Source of the DNA: Saccharothrix sp.
Lineage (GTDB): Bacteria; Actinomycetota; Actinomycetes; Mycobacteriales; Pseudonocardiaceae
Direction: 5' to 3'
NCBI RefSeq assembly: GCF_031180885.1
Contig: NZ_JAPSLK010000039.1
Location: forward strand, 1-64,000
DNA length: 64,000 nt
Both the position numbers and the translations under genes were made by a program. Below, piece by piece: positions 30,990 through 40,156 of this stretch. The notes beneath the pieces are model-generated. The model searched no databases. It had not been told where the DNA came from and saw only the letters and a program-made list of their open reading frames with translations. The number at the start of each line of letters is the position of its first letter. Within the stretch, counting starts at the first letter, position 1.

Positions 30990-32111
30990 TCACCACTGCT
31001 GCGGCGGCTGCTGGCCGTACGGGTTCTGCTGCGGCTGACCGTAGGGGTTGGCCTGCGGCTGGCCGTACGGGTTCTGGGGCTGGCCGTACTGCTGCCGGCC
31101 GGGGTACCCGCCGCCGGGCATCCCGGTGTCCGGCGCGTTCACGACGATGGTGCCGAGGATCTTGTCGGCCCACGTCTGCTTCTTGACCTCCCACAGCGGC
31201 GCGAAGAAGCCCGCGTAGCACGGAAGGGCGTCGACGAAGTGGCACAGGTGGCGGACGAACGCGTTGCCGAAGCCGATCGGCTGCATCGTCTCTTCCTTGA
31301 GCAGCTTGATCTTCGCGACCTTCTTGCCCAGCGACTGGCCGGTGGTGCCCGCCAGGTACCAGGAGTTGTAGATCATGAAGCCGAGCATCGCCAGGTAACC
31401 CACGCCGGCCAGCAGGAACGCCAGCGTCGGGTCGCCGGTGGCGGAGCCGATGCCGACCAGGATGCCGACCACCACGCCGGGAGCGCCGTAGTCGATCAGG
31501 GCGCCGACGGCGCGGGAGCCCCACTCGGCGTAGCCGGTGGGCGGGGCGCCGTACGCGGCGGCCTGGCCGTAGCCGGGCTGCGCGCCCCACGCCTGCTGCT
31601 GGGGCTGGCCGTACGGGTTGGCCTGCTGCGGCTGGCCGTACGGGTTCGCCTGCGGCTGGCCGTAGGGGTTGGGCTGCGGCTGCGGCTGGCCGTAGGGGTT
31701 CGGCTGCTGCGGCTGGCCGTACGGGTTGGACTGCGGCTGGCCGTAGGCCGGCGGCTGCGGGGGCTGGCCGTACTGGCCCGGCTGCGGCTGGGGCTGGCCG
31801 TACGGGTTGGGCTGCTGGGCCGGGAACCCGCCGGAGGACGGCGGCTGCTGCGCCGGGAAACCACCCGACGCCGACGGCGGCTGCTGGGTCGCGCTCGGCG
31901 GCACGACCTGCGTGGCGTCCGGGTTCACCGCCTGCTGCGGGCCGGACGAGGGCACCACCTGGGTGGCCTCCGGGGGTGGGAACGCAGGGGACGATCCGCC
32001 GCTCGGCACGACCTGGGTCGCGTCGGCGTTCGGGGGCTGGGCACCCTGCCCCTGCTCCTGCTGGTTTTGACCGCCGAATTGCTGGTTCCCTGGCGGCTGA
32101 GGAGCGTTCAT
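30990..32111 (-). CDS. RDD-family membrane protein with Pro/Gln/Tyr-rich repeats
   Basis: 373 residues from ATG 32111. The first 185 or so residues are disordered and repetitive, mainly NPYGQPQ-type heptads plus three ATQVVP boxes; an RDD domain (about 195-320) follows with EWGSRAVGALIDYGAPGV and four hydrophobic stretches, then more PYGQPQ repeats. This resembles the proline-rich antigen of mycobacteria (Pra, Rv1078), also next to cbs and metB. The ATQVVP boxes are possible phosphothreonine (FHA-binding) sites. Transport or scaffold function unproven. Confidence 0.85.
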   Translation of the reverse strand: MNAPQPPGNQQFGGQNQQEQGQGAQPPNADATQVVPSGGSSPAFPPPEATQVVPSSGPQQAVNPDATQVVPPSATQQPPSASGGFPAQQPPSSGGFPAQQPNPYGQPQPQPGQYGQPPQPPAYGQPQSNPYGQPQQPNPYGQPQPQPNPYGQPQANPYGQPQQANPYGQPQQQAWGAQPGYGQAAAYGAPPTGYAEWGSRAVGALIDYGAPGVVVGILVGIGSATGDPTLAFLLAGVGYLAMLGFMIYNSWYLAGTTGQSLGKKVAKIKLLKEETMQPIGFGNAFVRHLCHFVDALPCYAGFFAPLWEVKKQTWADKILGTIVVNAPDTGMPGGGYPGRQQYGQPQNPYGQPQANPYGQPQQNPYGQQPPQQW

Positions 32112-32216
32112 CGGAGTTTCCAACCCCCTTGGCATGGGCCGTAGGCGTATAAGTCGGTGGCCAACGCTAGCGGATGCACCCGCGTCGGCCACCGGCAACC
32201 GGTGAACGTGTCGTCA

Positions 32217-33587
32217 TCAGCGTCCGGCGAGGAAGCCCAGGATGTCCTGCCGGGTCACCACGCCGACGGGCTTGCCGTCGTCGAGCACCAGGGCGCCGTC
32301 GGCCGCCGACAGCGCCTGCATGGCCGCGCTGATCGACTCGCCGGACCCGATGGTGGGCAGCTTCACCGACATGTGCGCGTCGAGGCGGTCGGTGAGCTGG
32401 GCCTTCCCGGTGAACAGGGCGTCGAGCAGGTCGCGCTCGTTGACCGCGCCCGCCACCTCGGCGGCCATGACCGGCGGCTCGGCGTTGACCACGGGCATCT
32501 GGGACACGCCGTACTCGCGCATGATCGCCACGGCCTCGGCGACCGTCTCGTTGGGGTGGCCGTGGACCAGGTCGGGCATGGTGCCGTCCTTGCGCCGCAG
32601 CACGTCGCCGACGGTCGCGCCGGACGTGTCCGGCGACATGAAACCGTACTGCGCCATCCACTTGTCGTTGAACACGCTGGACAGGTAGCCGCGACCGCCG
32701 TCGGGCAGCAGCACGACGACCACGTCGTCCTCGGTCAGGCTCTCCGCGACGCGCAGCGCCGCCGCGACGGCCATGCCGCACGAGCCGCCGACCAGCAGGC
32801 CCTCCTCGCGGGCCAGGCGGCGGGTCAGCTCGAAGGAGTCCTTGTCGGAGACGGCCACGATCTCGTCGCACACGGTGCGGTCGTAGGCGTCCGGCCAGAA
32901 GTCCTCGCCGACGCCCTCGACCAGGTACGGGCGGCCGGTGCCGCCGGAGTAGACCGAGCCCTCCGGGTCCGCGCCGACGACCTTGACCCGGCCCTCGGAG
33001 ATCTCCTTGAGGTAGCGGCCGGTGCCGGAGATGGTGCCGCCGGTGCCGACGCCCGCGACGAAGTGGGTGATCCTGCCTTCGGTCTGGCGCCACAGCTCGG
33101 GGCCGGTGCCGTGGTAGTGGCTCGCCGGGTTCTCCGGGTTGGCGTACTGGTTGGGCTTCCACGCGCCGGGGATCTCGCGGACCAGGCGGTCGGACACGTT
33201 GTAGTAGGAGTCCGGGTGCTCCGGCGCGACCGCGGTCGGGCACACCACGACCTCGGCGCCGTAGGCCTTGAGCACGTTGCGCTTGTCCACGCTGACCTTG
33301 TCCGGGCAGACGAAGACGCACTTGTAGCCCTTCCGCTGGGCCACCAGGGCGAGGCCGACGCCGGTGTTGCCCGACGTGGGCTCGACGATCGTGCCGCCCG
33401 GCTTCAGCGCGCCGGAGCGTTCGGCGGCCTCCACCATGCGCAGGGCGATCCGGTCCTTCACGCTGCCGCCGGGGTTCAGGTACTCGACCTTGGCCAGGAC
33501 GAGCGGCTTGAGCCCCTCGGCGACCTTGTTCAGCTTCACGAGCGGCGTGTTGCCGACCAGGTCCACGACGCTCTCGACGTACTCCAC
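32217..33587 (-). CDS. cbs: Cystathionine beta-synthase
   Basis: 456 residues from ATG 33587. Fold-type II PLP enzyme: Lys in NPGGSVKDRIALRM, TSGNTGVGLAL phosphate/substrate loop, and VAGVGTGGTISGTGRYLKE. Two CBS regulatory domains occupy about 335-456. Makes cystathionine from serine and homocysteine (reverse transsulfuration), cytoplasmic. It has no N-terminal heme domain, as usual for bacteria. It precedes the RDD gene in the same orientation, as Rv1077 precedes Rv1078. Confidence 0.93.
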   Translation of the reverse strand: MEYVESVVDLVGNTPLVKLNKVAEGLKPLVLAKVEYLNPGGSVKDRIALRMVEAAERSGALKPGGTIVEPTSGNTGVGLALVAQRKGYKCVFVCPDKVSVDKRNVLKAYGAEVVVCPTAVAPEHPDSYYNVSDRLVREIPGAWKPNQYANPENPASHYHGTGPELWRQTEGRITHFVAGVGTGGTISGTGRYLKEISEGRVKVVGADPEGSVYSGGTGRPYLVEGVGEDFWPDAYDRTVCDEIVAVSDKDSFELTRRLAREEGLLVGGSCGMAVAAALRVAESLTEDDVVVVLLPDGGRGYLSSVFNDKWMAQYGFMSPDTSGATVGDVLRRKDGTMPDLVHGHPNETVAEAVAIMREYGVSQMPVVNAEPPVMAAEVAGAVNERDLLDALFTGKAQLTDRLDAHMSVKLPTIGSGESISAAMQALSAADGALVLDDGKPVGVVTRQDILGFLAGR

Positions 33588-33715
33588 CGCTAGTCCCTTC
33601 CCACAACGCGAGATGACTTGCGAAGCGTAACCGCTGCCGGGTGACCCGCGAGCCGCGGCGGTTTGGCGGGTAATCCGCGCGGCTTTGTGGACGATTGGTC
33701 AAGGGGGTGGTGCCC

Positions 33716-34486
33716 GTGCGGTGGTGGCGGTTCCTGGCGGTGGTGCTGGGTGCGGTGGGTGGCGTGACAGGACTCGCGTACGGCCTGTTCACGCGGCAGT
33801 CGCGGCGGGCGCGGGTGGTCATCGGCGTGCCGGACGCGCCGCCGCCGCGCGCCGACGGCGTGTACGGGACCGGCGACGCGAAGCCGGTGCGGTTCGCCGT
33901 AGTGGGTGACTCGATGGCGGCCGGGTTGGGCGTGGACGACCCGGCCGAGCTGCCCGGGGCGTTGCTGGCGACCGGGCTGGCGGAGGAACTGGACCGGCCG
34001 GTGCGGCTGGAGACCTACGCGATCAGCGGGTCGACCACGCGCGACCTGCCGGCGCAGGTGGACCGGGTGGTGGCCGACCCGCCGGAGCTGTGCCTGGTGG
34101 TCATCGGGGCGAACGACGTGACGACCCGGATGCCGGTCGCGGTGTCCGCCGCCCTCCTGGGCGTCCAGGTGCGGCGGTTGCGCGAGGCCGGGGTGGGCGT
34201 GGTCGTCGGGACGTGCCCGGACCTGGGCTCGATCCAGCCGATCGCGCAGCCGCTGCGGTCGCTGGCGCGGGAGTGGAGCCTGCGGTTGGCGCGGGCGCAG
34301 CGGCGCGAGGTGCTGGCCGCGGGCGGGGTGCCGGTGGCGCTGGGCGACCTGCTGGCGCGCGAGTTCGTGGCGCGGCGGGGCGACTTCTTCAGCCGGGACC
34401 AGTTCCACCCGAGCGCGGCCGGGTACGAGGCGGCTGCATCGATCCTGCTGGCCCCACTGGTCGGCGTCCTGCGTCACGAGTGGTAG
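33716..34486 (+). CDS. SGNH/GDSL hydrolase, membrane-anchored
   Basis: 256 residues from GTG 33716 (AAGGGGG at 33701-33707; GTGs at 33707 and 33710 are alternatives). An N-terminal helix (about 3-22) anchors or exports it. The SGNH blocks are clear: block I VVGDSMAAGLG (Ser), block III IGANDVT (Asn) and block V DQFHPSAAGYE (Asp, His). Probably an esterase acting on wall or lipid substrates. Lies between cbs and a thiolase as does Rv1075c. Confidence 0.88.
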   Translation: MRWWRFLAVVLGAVGGVTGLAYGLFTRQSRRARVVIGVPDAPPPRADGVYGTGDAKPVRFAVVGDSMAAGLGVDDPAELPGALLATGLAEELDRPVRLETYAISGSTTRDLPAQVDRVVADPPELCLVVIGANDVTTRMPVAVSAALLGVQVRRLREAGVGVVVGTCPDLGSIQPIAQPLRSLAREWSLRLARAQRREVLAAGGVPVALGDLLAREFVARRGDFFSRDQFHPSAAGYEAAASILLAPLVGVLRHEW

Positions 34487-34551
34487 CCCGGCTGAACAGG
34501 CGTTAACTAGGGTGTTGGGCACCCTCTGCGGCGAAACAAAGGAGTTCCGTA

Positions 34552-35772
34552 ATGCCTGAGGCCGTGATCGTCTCCGCAGCCCGGTCGCCCATCGGGCGTG
34601 CGGGCAAGGGTTCGCTCAAGGACGTCCGGGCGGACGACCTGACCGTGCAGGTCCTCAAGGCGGCGCTGGCCAAGGTGCCGCAGCTCGACCCGAACGACAT
34701 CGACGACCTGATGCTCGGCTGCGGCCTCCCCGGCGGCGAGCAGGGCTTCAACATGGGCCGGGTCGTGTCCGTGCTGGCGGGCTTCGACCAGCTGCCCGGC
34801 ACCACCGTGACCCGGTACTGCGCGTCGAGCGTGCAGACCACCCGCATGGCGCTGCACGCCATCAAGGCGGGCGAGGGTGACGTGTTCATCAGCGCCGGCG
34901 TGGAGACCGTGTCGAGCTTCGCGCGCGGCTCCTCGGACAGCTGGCCGGGCACCCACAACCCGGTGTTCGCCGACGCCGAGGCCCGGACCAAGTCGGTCGC
35001 GGAGAGCGGCGCGTCGGAGTGGGTCGACCCGCGCACGCGCGGCGAGCTTCCCGACATCTACATCGCGATGGGCCAGACGGCGGAGAACCTGGCCCTGGCC
35101 AAGGGCATCTCCCGCGAGGAGATGGACCACTTCGGCGTCCGGTCGCAGAACCTGGCGGAGAAGGCCATCGCCAACGGCTTCTGGGCCCGCGAGATCACCC
35201 CGATCACCCTTCCGGACGGCACGGTCGTGTCCACGGACGACGGCCCCCGTCCGGGTGTCACCTACGAGGGTGTTTCGGGCCTGAAGCCGGTCTTCCGCCC
35301 CGACGGCCGCGTGACGGCGGGCAACTGCTGCCCCTTGAACGACGGCGCGGCGGCCCTGGTGATCATGAGCGACACCAAGGCGAAGGAACTGGGCATCACC
35401 CCGCTGGCGCGGATCGTGTCGACGGGCGTGTCGGGCCTGTCCCCCGAGATCATGGGCCTGGGCCCGGTCGAGGCGTCCAAGCGCGCCCTGGCCCTGGCCG
35501 GGATGTCGATCAACGACATCGACCTGGTCGAGATCAACGAGGCGTTCGCGGCGCAGGTCATCCCGTCGTACCAGGACCTGGGCATCGACCTGGAGAAGCT
35601 CAACGTCAACGGCGGTGCGATCGCCGTCGGTCACCCGTTCGGCATGACCGGCGCCCGGATCACCACGACCCTGATCAACTCGCTCCAGTTCCACGACAAG
35701 CAGTTCGGCCTGGAGACGATGTGCGTGGGCGGCGGGCAGGGCATGGCGATGGTCATCGAGCGTTTGAGCTGA
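34552..35772 (+). CDS. Acetyl-CoA C-acyltransferase (thiolase)
   Basis: 406 residues from ATG 34552 with AAAGGAG upstream. Thiolase signature residues: nucleophilic Cys in VTRYCASSVQTTRMAL, His in GGAIAVGHPFGMTGAR and the second Cys in ETMCVGGGQGMAMV. INEAFAAQVIP is also typical. Function in fatty-acid beta-oxidation or acetoacetyl-CoA formation; chain-length preference not deducible. Corresponds in position to FadA3 (Rv1074c). Confidence 0.93.
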   Translation: MPEAVIVSAARSPIGRAGKGSLKDVRADDLTVQVLKAALAKVPQLDPNDIDDLMLGCGLPGGEQGFNMGRVVSVLAGFDQLPGTTVTRYCASSVQTTRMALHAIKAGEGDVFISAGVETVSSFARGSSDSWPGTHNPVFADAEARTKSVAESGASEWVDPRTRGELPDIYIAMGQTAENLALAKGISREEMDHFGVRSQNLAEKAIANGFWAREITPITLPDGTVVSTDDGPRPGVTYEGVSGLKPVFRPDGRVTAGNCCPLNDGAAALVIMSDTKAKELGITPLARIVSTGVSGLSPEIMGLGPVEASKRALALAGMSINDIDLVEINEAFAAQVIPSYQDLGIDLEKLNVNGGAIAVGHPFGMTGARITTTLINSLQFHDKQFGLETMCVGGGQGMAMVIERLS

Positions 35773-35829
35773 CGCGCGTCACACTTACGGCCCCGACTCG
35801 TCCTACGGAGTAGTAGGGAGGTCGGGGCC

Positions 35830-36048
35830 ATGACGTACGTGTGGTGGCACAGCGGGTACGACTCGCTGTGCCACGCCTTCTCGCCGCACCAGGCATCGGA
35901 TGCCTACTTCGAGGCCGCCTGCACCCACTCGGTGCCCCCGGACAAGCTGGTCCGGGAGCCGGAGGGTGCTCTGTGCGTGTCCTGCCTGATCAAGGTCGGC
36001 TCGGAGATGCCCACGGAGGACCGCAGAACCTCGACCTGGATCGACTGA
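35830..36048 (+). CDS. Small Cys/His-rich protein
   Basis: 72 residues from ATG 35830, with TAGGGAGG upstream. Contains a spaced set of cysteines and histidines (GYDSLCHAFSPH; AACTHSV; ALCVSCLIKVG) that could bind one zinc ion; CVSC is a typical knuckle. No signal peptide. It follows the thiolase by 57 nt. No family recognised; small zinc-ribbon-like proteins of this sort are frequent in Pseudonocardiaceae. Confidence 0.7.
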   Translation: MTYVWWHSGYDSLCHAFSPHQASDAYFEAACTHSVPPDKLVREPEGALCVSCLIKVGSEMPTEDRRTSTWID

Positions 36049-36065
36049 CATCCGCCCGAATTCTT

Positions 36066-36150
36066 CGGCGCGCAGCGCCTTGCTCTTCGGCGCGCAGCGC
36101 CTGCTTTGGGCGCGCAGCGCCTGCTTTTCGGCGCGCAGCGCCGTCGGGCA
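36066..36150. repeat. Tandem short palindromes, four copies
   Basis: Units of about 20-22 nt with core ggcgcgcagcgcctgcttt, related to but not identical with the six-copy array at 1-120. Confidence 0.75.
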
Positions 36151-36180
36151 GTGCCGCCGGGGCACACACCCCAACCCGGG

Positions 36181-36343
36181 CTTCTTGCTTGTGTCATCCC
36201 CGTATGGCCCGCCCGAAGGGCTACCACAGATTTCCCGGGTGCCGCTGAAAAGTTTTGCGAGGAACGAGCAAAAGTTTTCAGCGGCACCCGGGAAATCTGT
36301 GGTCGGCTTTGCCGGGTCATGCGGGGATGACACAAGCAAGAAG
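36181..36343. repeat. Nested long palindrome
   Basis: Outer arms 36181-36202 / 36322-36343 (22 bp, perfect) and inner arms 36224-36251 / 36275-36302 (28 bp, perfect) with a central ttttgc...gcaaaa mini-stem. The outer arm reads cttcttgcttgtgtcatccc. Same nested architecture as the three-copy element but unrelated arm sequence. Single copy in this window. Confidence 0.85.
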
Positions 36344-36559
36344 CCCCCGCTCTTGTAGTTGTGTCCATCCTTGGCGGCTCGCCCGCCGGCGAGGCGCTTT
36401 TAATCTTTGAACCGGCGCTCACCTGCTCAAATCCACGCTTCGCGCGCGGTCACGCAACGCGCTCCACGCTCGCAAGCTCGAACGCGCTTCGCGCTCTTGA
36501 ACGCGCTGGCGCGCTCTCAGGACGAACGCGCTGCGCGCTCTTGAACCGCGCTGACGCGC

Positions 36560-36790
36560 CCTCAACCGAACGCGCTGCGCGCTCTCAAGATCAAAAGCGG
36601 CGCTCGCCGCGCGGCAGGCCCCCGGGGGAGGAAGGGCGTCGGTTCGTCCCCCGTACGACCTGCCGGAGGCAACCACACTTCGGTCCTTTCCGCAACCGGT
36701 AAAGCGTGGTTGCGGAAAGGACCGAAGCGCGGTTGGGCTGCGCCCAGGCCGTACGGGGGACGAACCGAGGCCCTTCCTGTGGCTGATAGC
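36560..36790. repeat. Large palindromic element, copy 2
   Basis: Opposite orientation to copies 1 and 3. Outer arms 36640-36662 / 36745-36767 (23 bp, one mismatch) and perfect 20-bp inner arms 36678-36697 / 36708-36727. The inner-arm sequence differs from copies 1 and 3 but remains self-complementary. Flanked on the low side by tandem gcgctgcgcgctctcaaga-type units, as in copy 1. Confidence 0.85.
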
Positions 36791-36894
36791 CCATAGGGGA
36801 GCGCCTGCGGCGCGAAAAGCAGCCGCTGCGCGGCCAAACGCGATTCATGCCCTGGGCGGGAAAGCCGAGCGTGGTGCGTTGGTGGCGGAAAGGC

Positions 36895-36926
36895 GAAGGG
36901 CGCCCGGCCGGAGCCGGGCGCCCTTC
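36895..36926 (-). terminator. Terminator after the BI-1 gene
   Basis: gaagggcgcccgg / ccgggcgcccttc, perfect 13-bp stem with a short loop, 15 nt past the stop on the minus strand. Confidence 0.75.
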
Positions 36927-36941
36927 GTTTGGAGCTGGTTG

Positions 36942-37742
36942 CTAGTCGCGCTGCAAGTAGGACAGCAGGCGGAGGATTTCCAGGTACAGCCAGACCAGCG
37001 TGGTCATCAGGCCGAACGCCGCCCACCAGGCCCACTTGGCCGGAACGCCGGAGCGGATCATCTCGTTCGCCGCCTCGAAGTCGAGGAGGAAGTTGAACGC
37101 CGCGATGCCGATCACCACGAGGCTGAAGATGATCGCCAGGGTGCCGCCGTCGCGCAGGCCCGAGTTCACGCCGAACAGGCTGAGGAGCAGGTTGCCGAGC
37201 ATGAGCACGACCACGCCGACCGTGGCGCCGATGATCCACTTGGTCAGGCGCGGGGTGACGCGGATCGCGCCGGTCTTGTAGACCACGAGCATCGCGCCGA
37301 ACACGCCGAACGTGCCGAGGATGGCCTGCCAGGCGATGCCGGGGAAGAACGCCTCGAACACGCCGGTGATGGCGCCGAGGAACACACCCTCCGCGACCGC
37401 GTAGGTCATCACCAGCGGTGCGCTCGGGGTGCGCTTGAAGATGATCACCAGGGACACCACGAGGCCCACGAGCAGGCCCGGGATGACCAGCGCCATGGGC
37501 GCGATCTGGCGGGAGAGCACGAGCCACGCGGCGACCAGGCCGACGACCAGGGTCGTGCCCAGGGTGATCGCGGTCTTGGTGACCACGTCGTCGATGGTGA
37601 TGGGGCGCTCGCCGGTGGTCGGCGGCGCCTGGTAGCCGTACGGCTCGGTGCCGTAGGGCTGTTGCTGGCCGAAGCCTGCGTAGCTCCCGTAACCGCCGCC
37701 GGTCGGCAGGTTGCGGAACGCGGGGTTGCTGGTGGTACGCAC
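36942..37742 (-). CDS. Bax inhibitor-1/YccA-family membrane protein
   Basis: 266 residues from GTG 37742, with GGAGG upstream; the N-terminus RTTSNPAFRNLPTGGG is typical of actinobacterial members. A disordered Gly/Tyr/Gln-rich region (about 15-55) precedes seven membrane helices. FEAANEMIRSGVPAKWAWWAAFGLMTTLVWLYLEILRLL at the end carries the family's conserved aspartate region just before it. BI-1 proteins are pH-gated Ca2+ leak channels in characterised bacteria; the role in actinomycetes is not established. Confidence 0.9.
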   Translation of the reverse strand: MRTTSNPAFRNLPTGGGYGSYAGFGQQQPYGTEPYGYQAPPTTGERPITIDDVVTKTAITLGTTLVVGLVAAWLVLSRQIAPMALVIPGLLVGLVVSLVIIFKRTPSAPLVMTYAVAEGVFLGAITGVFEAFFPGIAWQAILGTFGVFGAMLVVYKTGAIRVTPRLTKWIIGATVGVVVLMLGNLLLSLFGVNSGLRDGGTLAIIFSLVVIGIAAFNFLLDFEAANEMIRSGVPAKWAWWAAFGLMTTLVWLYLEILRLLSYLQRD

Positions 37743-37980
37743 CTCGTCCTCCTGTGGCGTTTCGACGCCGTCACGGGGTTCAACGACCACACGAGTCGAT
37801 CGGTTCCCGTCGGTAAAAGCGACTTTACCCGGGCTGTCGATCTCAAATCCACAGCCCACGCTGCGGAGCGTAGTCGCCATCCCACCCCGCTGGAGGCTTG
37901 TCCGTCCAACCAACGACCCGTAAGGCTCACCCACGCCACTGTTCGCCCGGACGACGCGCCCGGAGGGGTCAGGTTCAGAC

Positions 37981-39390
37981 ATGGGTTGGAGACGACTCGC
38001 CGGCGCGGTGCTCGCGGCCGGTGTGGCACTGCTGGCGGTGCCCGCCACGTCGAACGCGCAGGTGCAGGAGGGCATCGGCCACAACACACCGGCGCAGGGG
38101 TACCGGGGCAAGCCGGGCACCACCGACTGGCTGGGCTCCTACATCTGGCAGGGCAAGCAGGTGTGGTGCGTCTCCTACTCCTACCTCGCGCCGGACAGCA
38201 GCGTGGAGTACCAGGAGGGTGACGAGCTGCGGACGAAGGCGGGCGTGCCGCTCGCTCCCGACATCGCCGCCAACATCTCCTACCTGCTGCTGCGCTACTC
38301 GACCACCAACTCCGCGGACGAGTCGGCGGCGCTGGCCCACCTGCTGCACTCGTGGACGTCGTTCGAGCACGGCGGCCTGTCGCTGAGCCCGGAGAGCGAC
38401 TACCGCACGATCGCGTACAACGAGCAGTTCCACTACGACCACCTGCCGCCGAGCGCCCGCGACGCCGTGGACCGGATGCGCAAGGACGCCGAGACCAACC
38501 GCGGCCCGTGGACGGCCAAGGTCACCGCCCCCACCGAGGAGCAGGTGATCGGGTCGCCGGACGCGTGGAAGGTCGACGTCGCCAAGTCCGACGGCAGCCT
38601 GGTCGGCGGCGTGCCGGTGACGGTCGAGCTGACCGACGCCACGCTGGAGAGCGGGCAGACCACCGGCGAGCTGAAGACCTCGCTGGACGGCGGCCCGCTC
38701 AACGTCAACGTCGTGCCGACCGGCCCGAACCCGACCGTGGTGGTCAAGCTGGACAGCCCGGCGGACAAGCCGAAGGTGCACGTCCCGGCCGGCCGGGAGA
38801 ACATGCAGCGCATCGTCACCACGGGTGGCGAGAAGAAGCTGACCGCCCACGCGTCGACCACGGCCAAGACCGCGCCCGGTGTGGTGAAGGTGGCCAAGAC
38901 CGACACCGAGACCGGCAAGGGCATCGCGGGTGTGGCCCTGCGGATCACCGCGGCCGACGGCACGACCCCGGCGCTCAAGCAGGACGACGGCAAGCTCACC
39001 GGCCCGGACGGCAAGCCGCTGGTCCTCCAGACCGGCGACGACGGCACCGCGACCGTGCCCGACCTGCGCACGCCGCAGGAGATCTGCGTGGTCGAGGTGG
39101 CCGCGGCCAAGGGCTACGAGGAGTACTTCGACCCGAACGCGCCACCCAAGGCGTGCGGGAACGTCGAGCCGGGGCAAACGCTTGCGCTCGCGTTGGCGAA
39201 CAAGCCGAACAAGCCGGTCGTGCCGATCACCATCCACGCCGGCTCCGAGGGCGCGGGCGTGACGGCGAAGGCCGCGTACACCACCGAGCTGAACACGGGC
39301 GCGCTGGTCGCGTTCGGCGGTGGCGTGCTGCTGGTGGGCGGGCTGCTCGGCTGGTTCGTGCGTCGCCGCCTGGTGGCCACCCGATCGTGA
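37981..39390 (+). CDS. Surface protein with prealbumin/SpaA-like domain and C-terminal anchor
   Basis: 469 residues from ATG 37981. Signal peptide (about 1-26), an N-terminal domain (30-170) with YIWQGKQVWCVSYSYLAP that recalls thioester-type adhesin domains, an unstructured-to-beta middle region, and a SpaA-like prealbumin domain (about 300-390, VVKVAKTDTETGKGIAGVAL). The C-terminus has a membrane helix (about 440-460) and RRR, but I see no LPxTG-type motif before it. The class F sortase gene starts 29 nt downstream, so a sortase-substrate relation is tempting but lacks the motif. Confidence 0.78.
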   Translation: MGWRRLAGAVLAAGVALLAVPATSNAQVQEGIGHNTPAQGYRGKPGTTDWLGSYIWQGKQVWCVSYSYLAPDSSVEYQEGDELRTKAGVPLAPDIAANISYLLLRYSTTNSADESAALAHLLHSWTSFEHGGLSLSPESDYRTIAYNEQFHYDHLPPSARDAVDRMRKDAETNRGPWTAKVTAPTEEQVIGSPDAWKVDVAKSDGSLVGGVPVTVELTDATLESGQTTGELKTSLDGGPLNVNVVPTGPNPTVVVKLDSPADKPKVHVPAGRENMQRIVTTGGEKKLTAHASTTAKTAPGVVKVAKTDTETGKGIAGVALRITAADGTTPALKQDDGKLTGPDGKPLVLQTGDDGTATVPDLRTPQEICVVEVAAAKGYEEYFDPNAPPKACGNVEPGQTLALALANKPNKPVVPITIHAGSEGAGVTAKAAYTTELNTGALVAFGGGVLLVGGLLGWFVRRRLVATRS

Positions 39391-39418
39391 GAGGCCCGGT
39401 CGCGAAAGGCCCGATCGT

Positions 39419-40120
39419 GTGAAACACGACAGAGTGAAGGTGTTGGTGACCGGCGCGGTGGTGGCGGGTGTCCTCGCCGGGGCCGCGCTGGTGTTCTCGC
39501 CGGCTCCGGAGGTGGTGGCCGGGGTCGCCGAGCCGGGTGACCCCGTGGTGCCACACCCGCTCGGGGACAGCTTGAACGGTGGGCGGGGCGTGGACCTGGC
39601 GGGGCTGCCGGGTGGGGCCAATCCGCCGGCGTCGCCGACCACACCCCCGCCGTCGAGCGAACCACCGCCGCCACCCACGCAGGCACCGGGCACCGTCCGG
39701 CTGCCCGAGGGCGGGTTGGCCACGTTGGTGCGCAAGGAGGTCACCGCCAACGGTGAGCTGCCCGTCCCGGAAGGCGTCGGCGAGGCGACCTGGTGGGGCG
39801 TGGACCTGGGTGCCGCCGAAGGGGCGACGGTGCTCGCCGGGCACGTGAACTGGAAGGGCGTCACCGGGCCGTTCGACGAGCTGTGGCGGTCCGCGCCGGG
39901 CCGGGAGGTGTCGGTCGTCGACACCGCGGGCAAGGTGTTCAAGTACACCGTCAGCGAGGTGCACACGGTTCGGAAGGACGAACTGCCGACGCGGGCCGTC
40001 GAGCTGTTCGGGCCGCGTGGCGCGCACCGGCTGGTGCTGGTGACCTGCGGCGGGCGGTGGGTCGGCGGCGAGCAGGGGTACGAGGAGAACCAGGTGGTCG
40101 TGGCCACGCCGGTCACGTAG
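39419..40120 (+). CDS. Class F sortase
   Basis: 233 residues from GTG 39419. An N-terminal membrane helix (about 5-25), a Pro/Ser-rich linker, then the sortase beta-barrel (about 100-233) with catalytic His in VLAGHVNWKG, Cys in LVTCGGRW and a basic residue in the following segment. Class F enzymes are the common actinobacterial sortases with ill-defined substrates. Located directly after the surface protein and before a secreted deacetylase; the three likely form a cell-envelope unit. Confidence 0.87.
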   Translation: MKHDRVKVLVTGAVVAGVLAGAALVFSPAPEVVAGVAEPGDPVVPHPLGDSLNGGRGVDLAGLPGGANPPASPTTPPPSSEPPPPPTQAPGTVRLPEGGLATLVRKEVTANGELPVPEGVGEATWWGVDLGAAEGATVLAGHVNWKGVTGPFDELWRSAPGREVSVVDTAGKVFKYTVSEVHTVRKDELPTRAVELFGPRGAHRLVLVTCGGRWVGGEQGYEENQVVVATPVT

Positions 40121-40156
40121 AAGCAACCACCGGCTACCCGCAGTCGTCTTGATGGT

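Larger units (their letters stand above)
36049..36941. other. Palindrome-rich gene-free island
   Basis: Nearly 900 bases without a credible gene. In order: four short-palindrome repeats (core gcgcgcagcgcc, 36066-36150); a 163-nt nested palindrome (36181-36343); a stretch of degenerate gaacgcgctgcgcgctct units (about 36430-36600); copy 2 of the large palindromic element (36605-36790); and the terminator of the BI-1 gene at 36895. Open frames through it are translations of repeats. Confidence 0.8.

Noticed and set aside
36049-36860. Several 70-178 codon ORFs on both strands in the palindrome island
   Set aside because: The same peptide pieces appear on both strands because the DNA is palindromic; they contain no domain.
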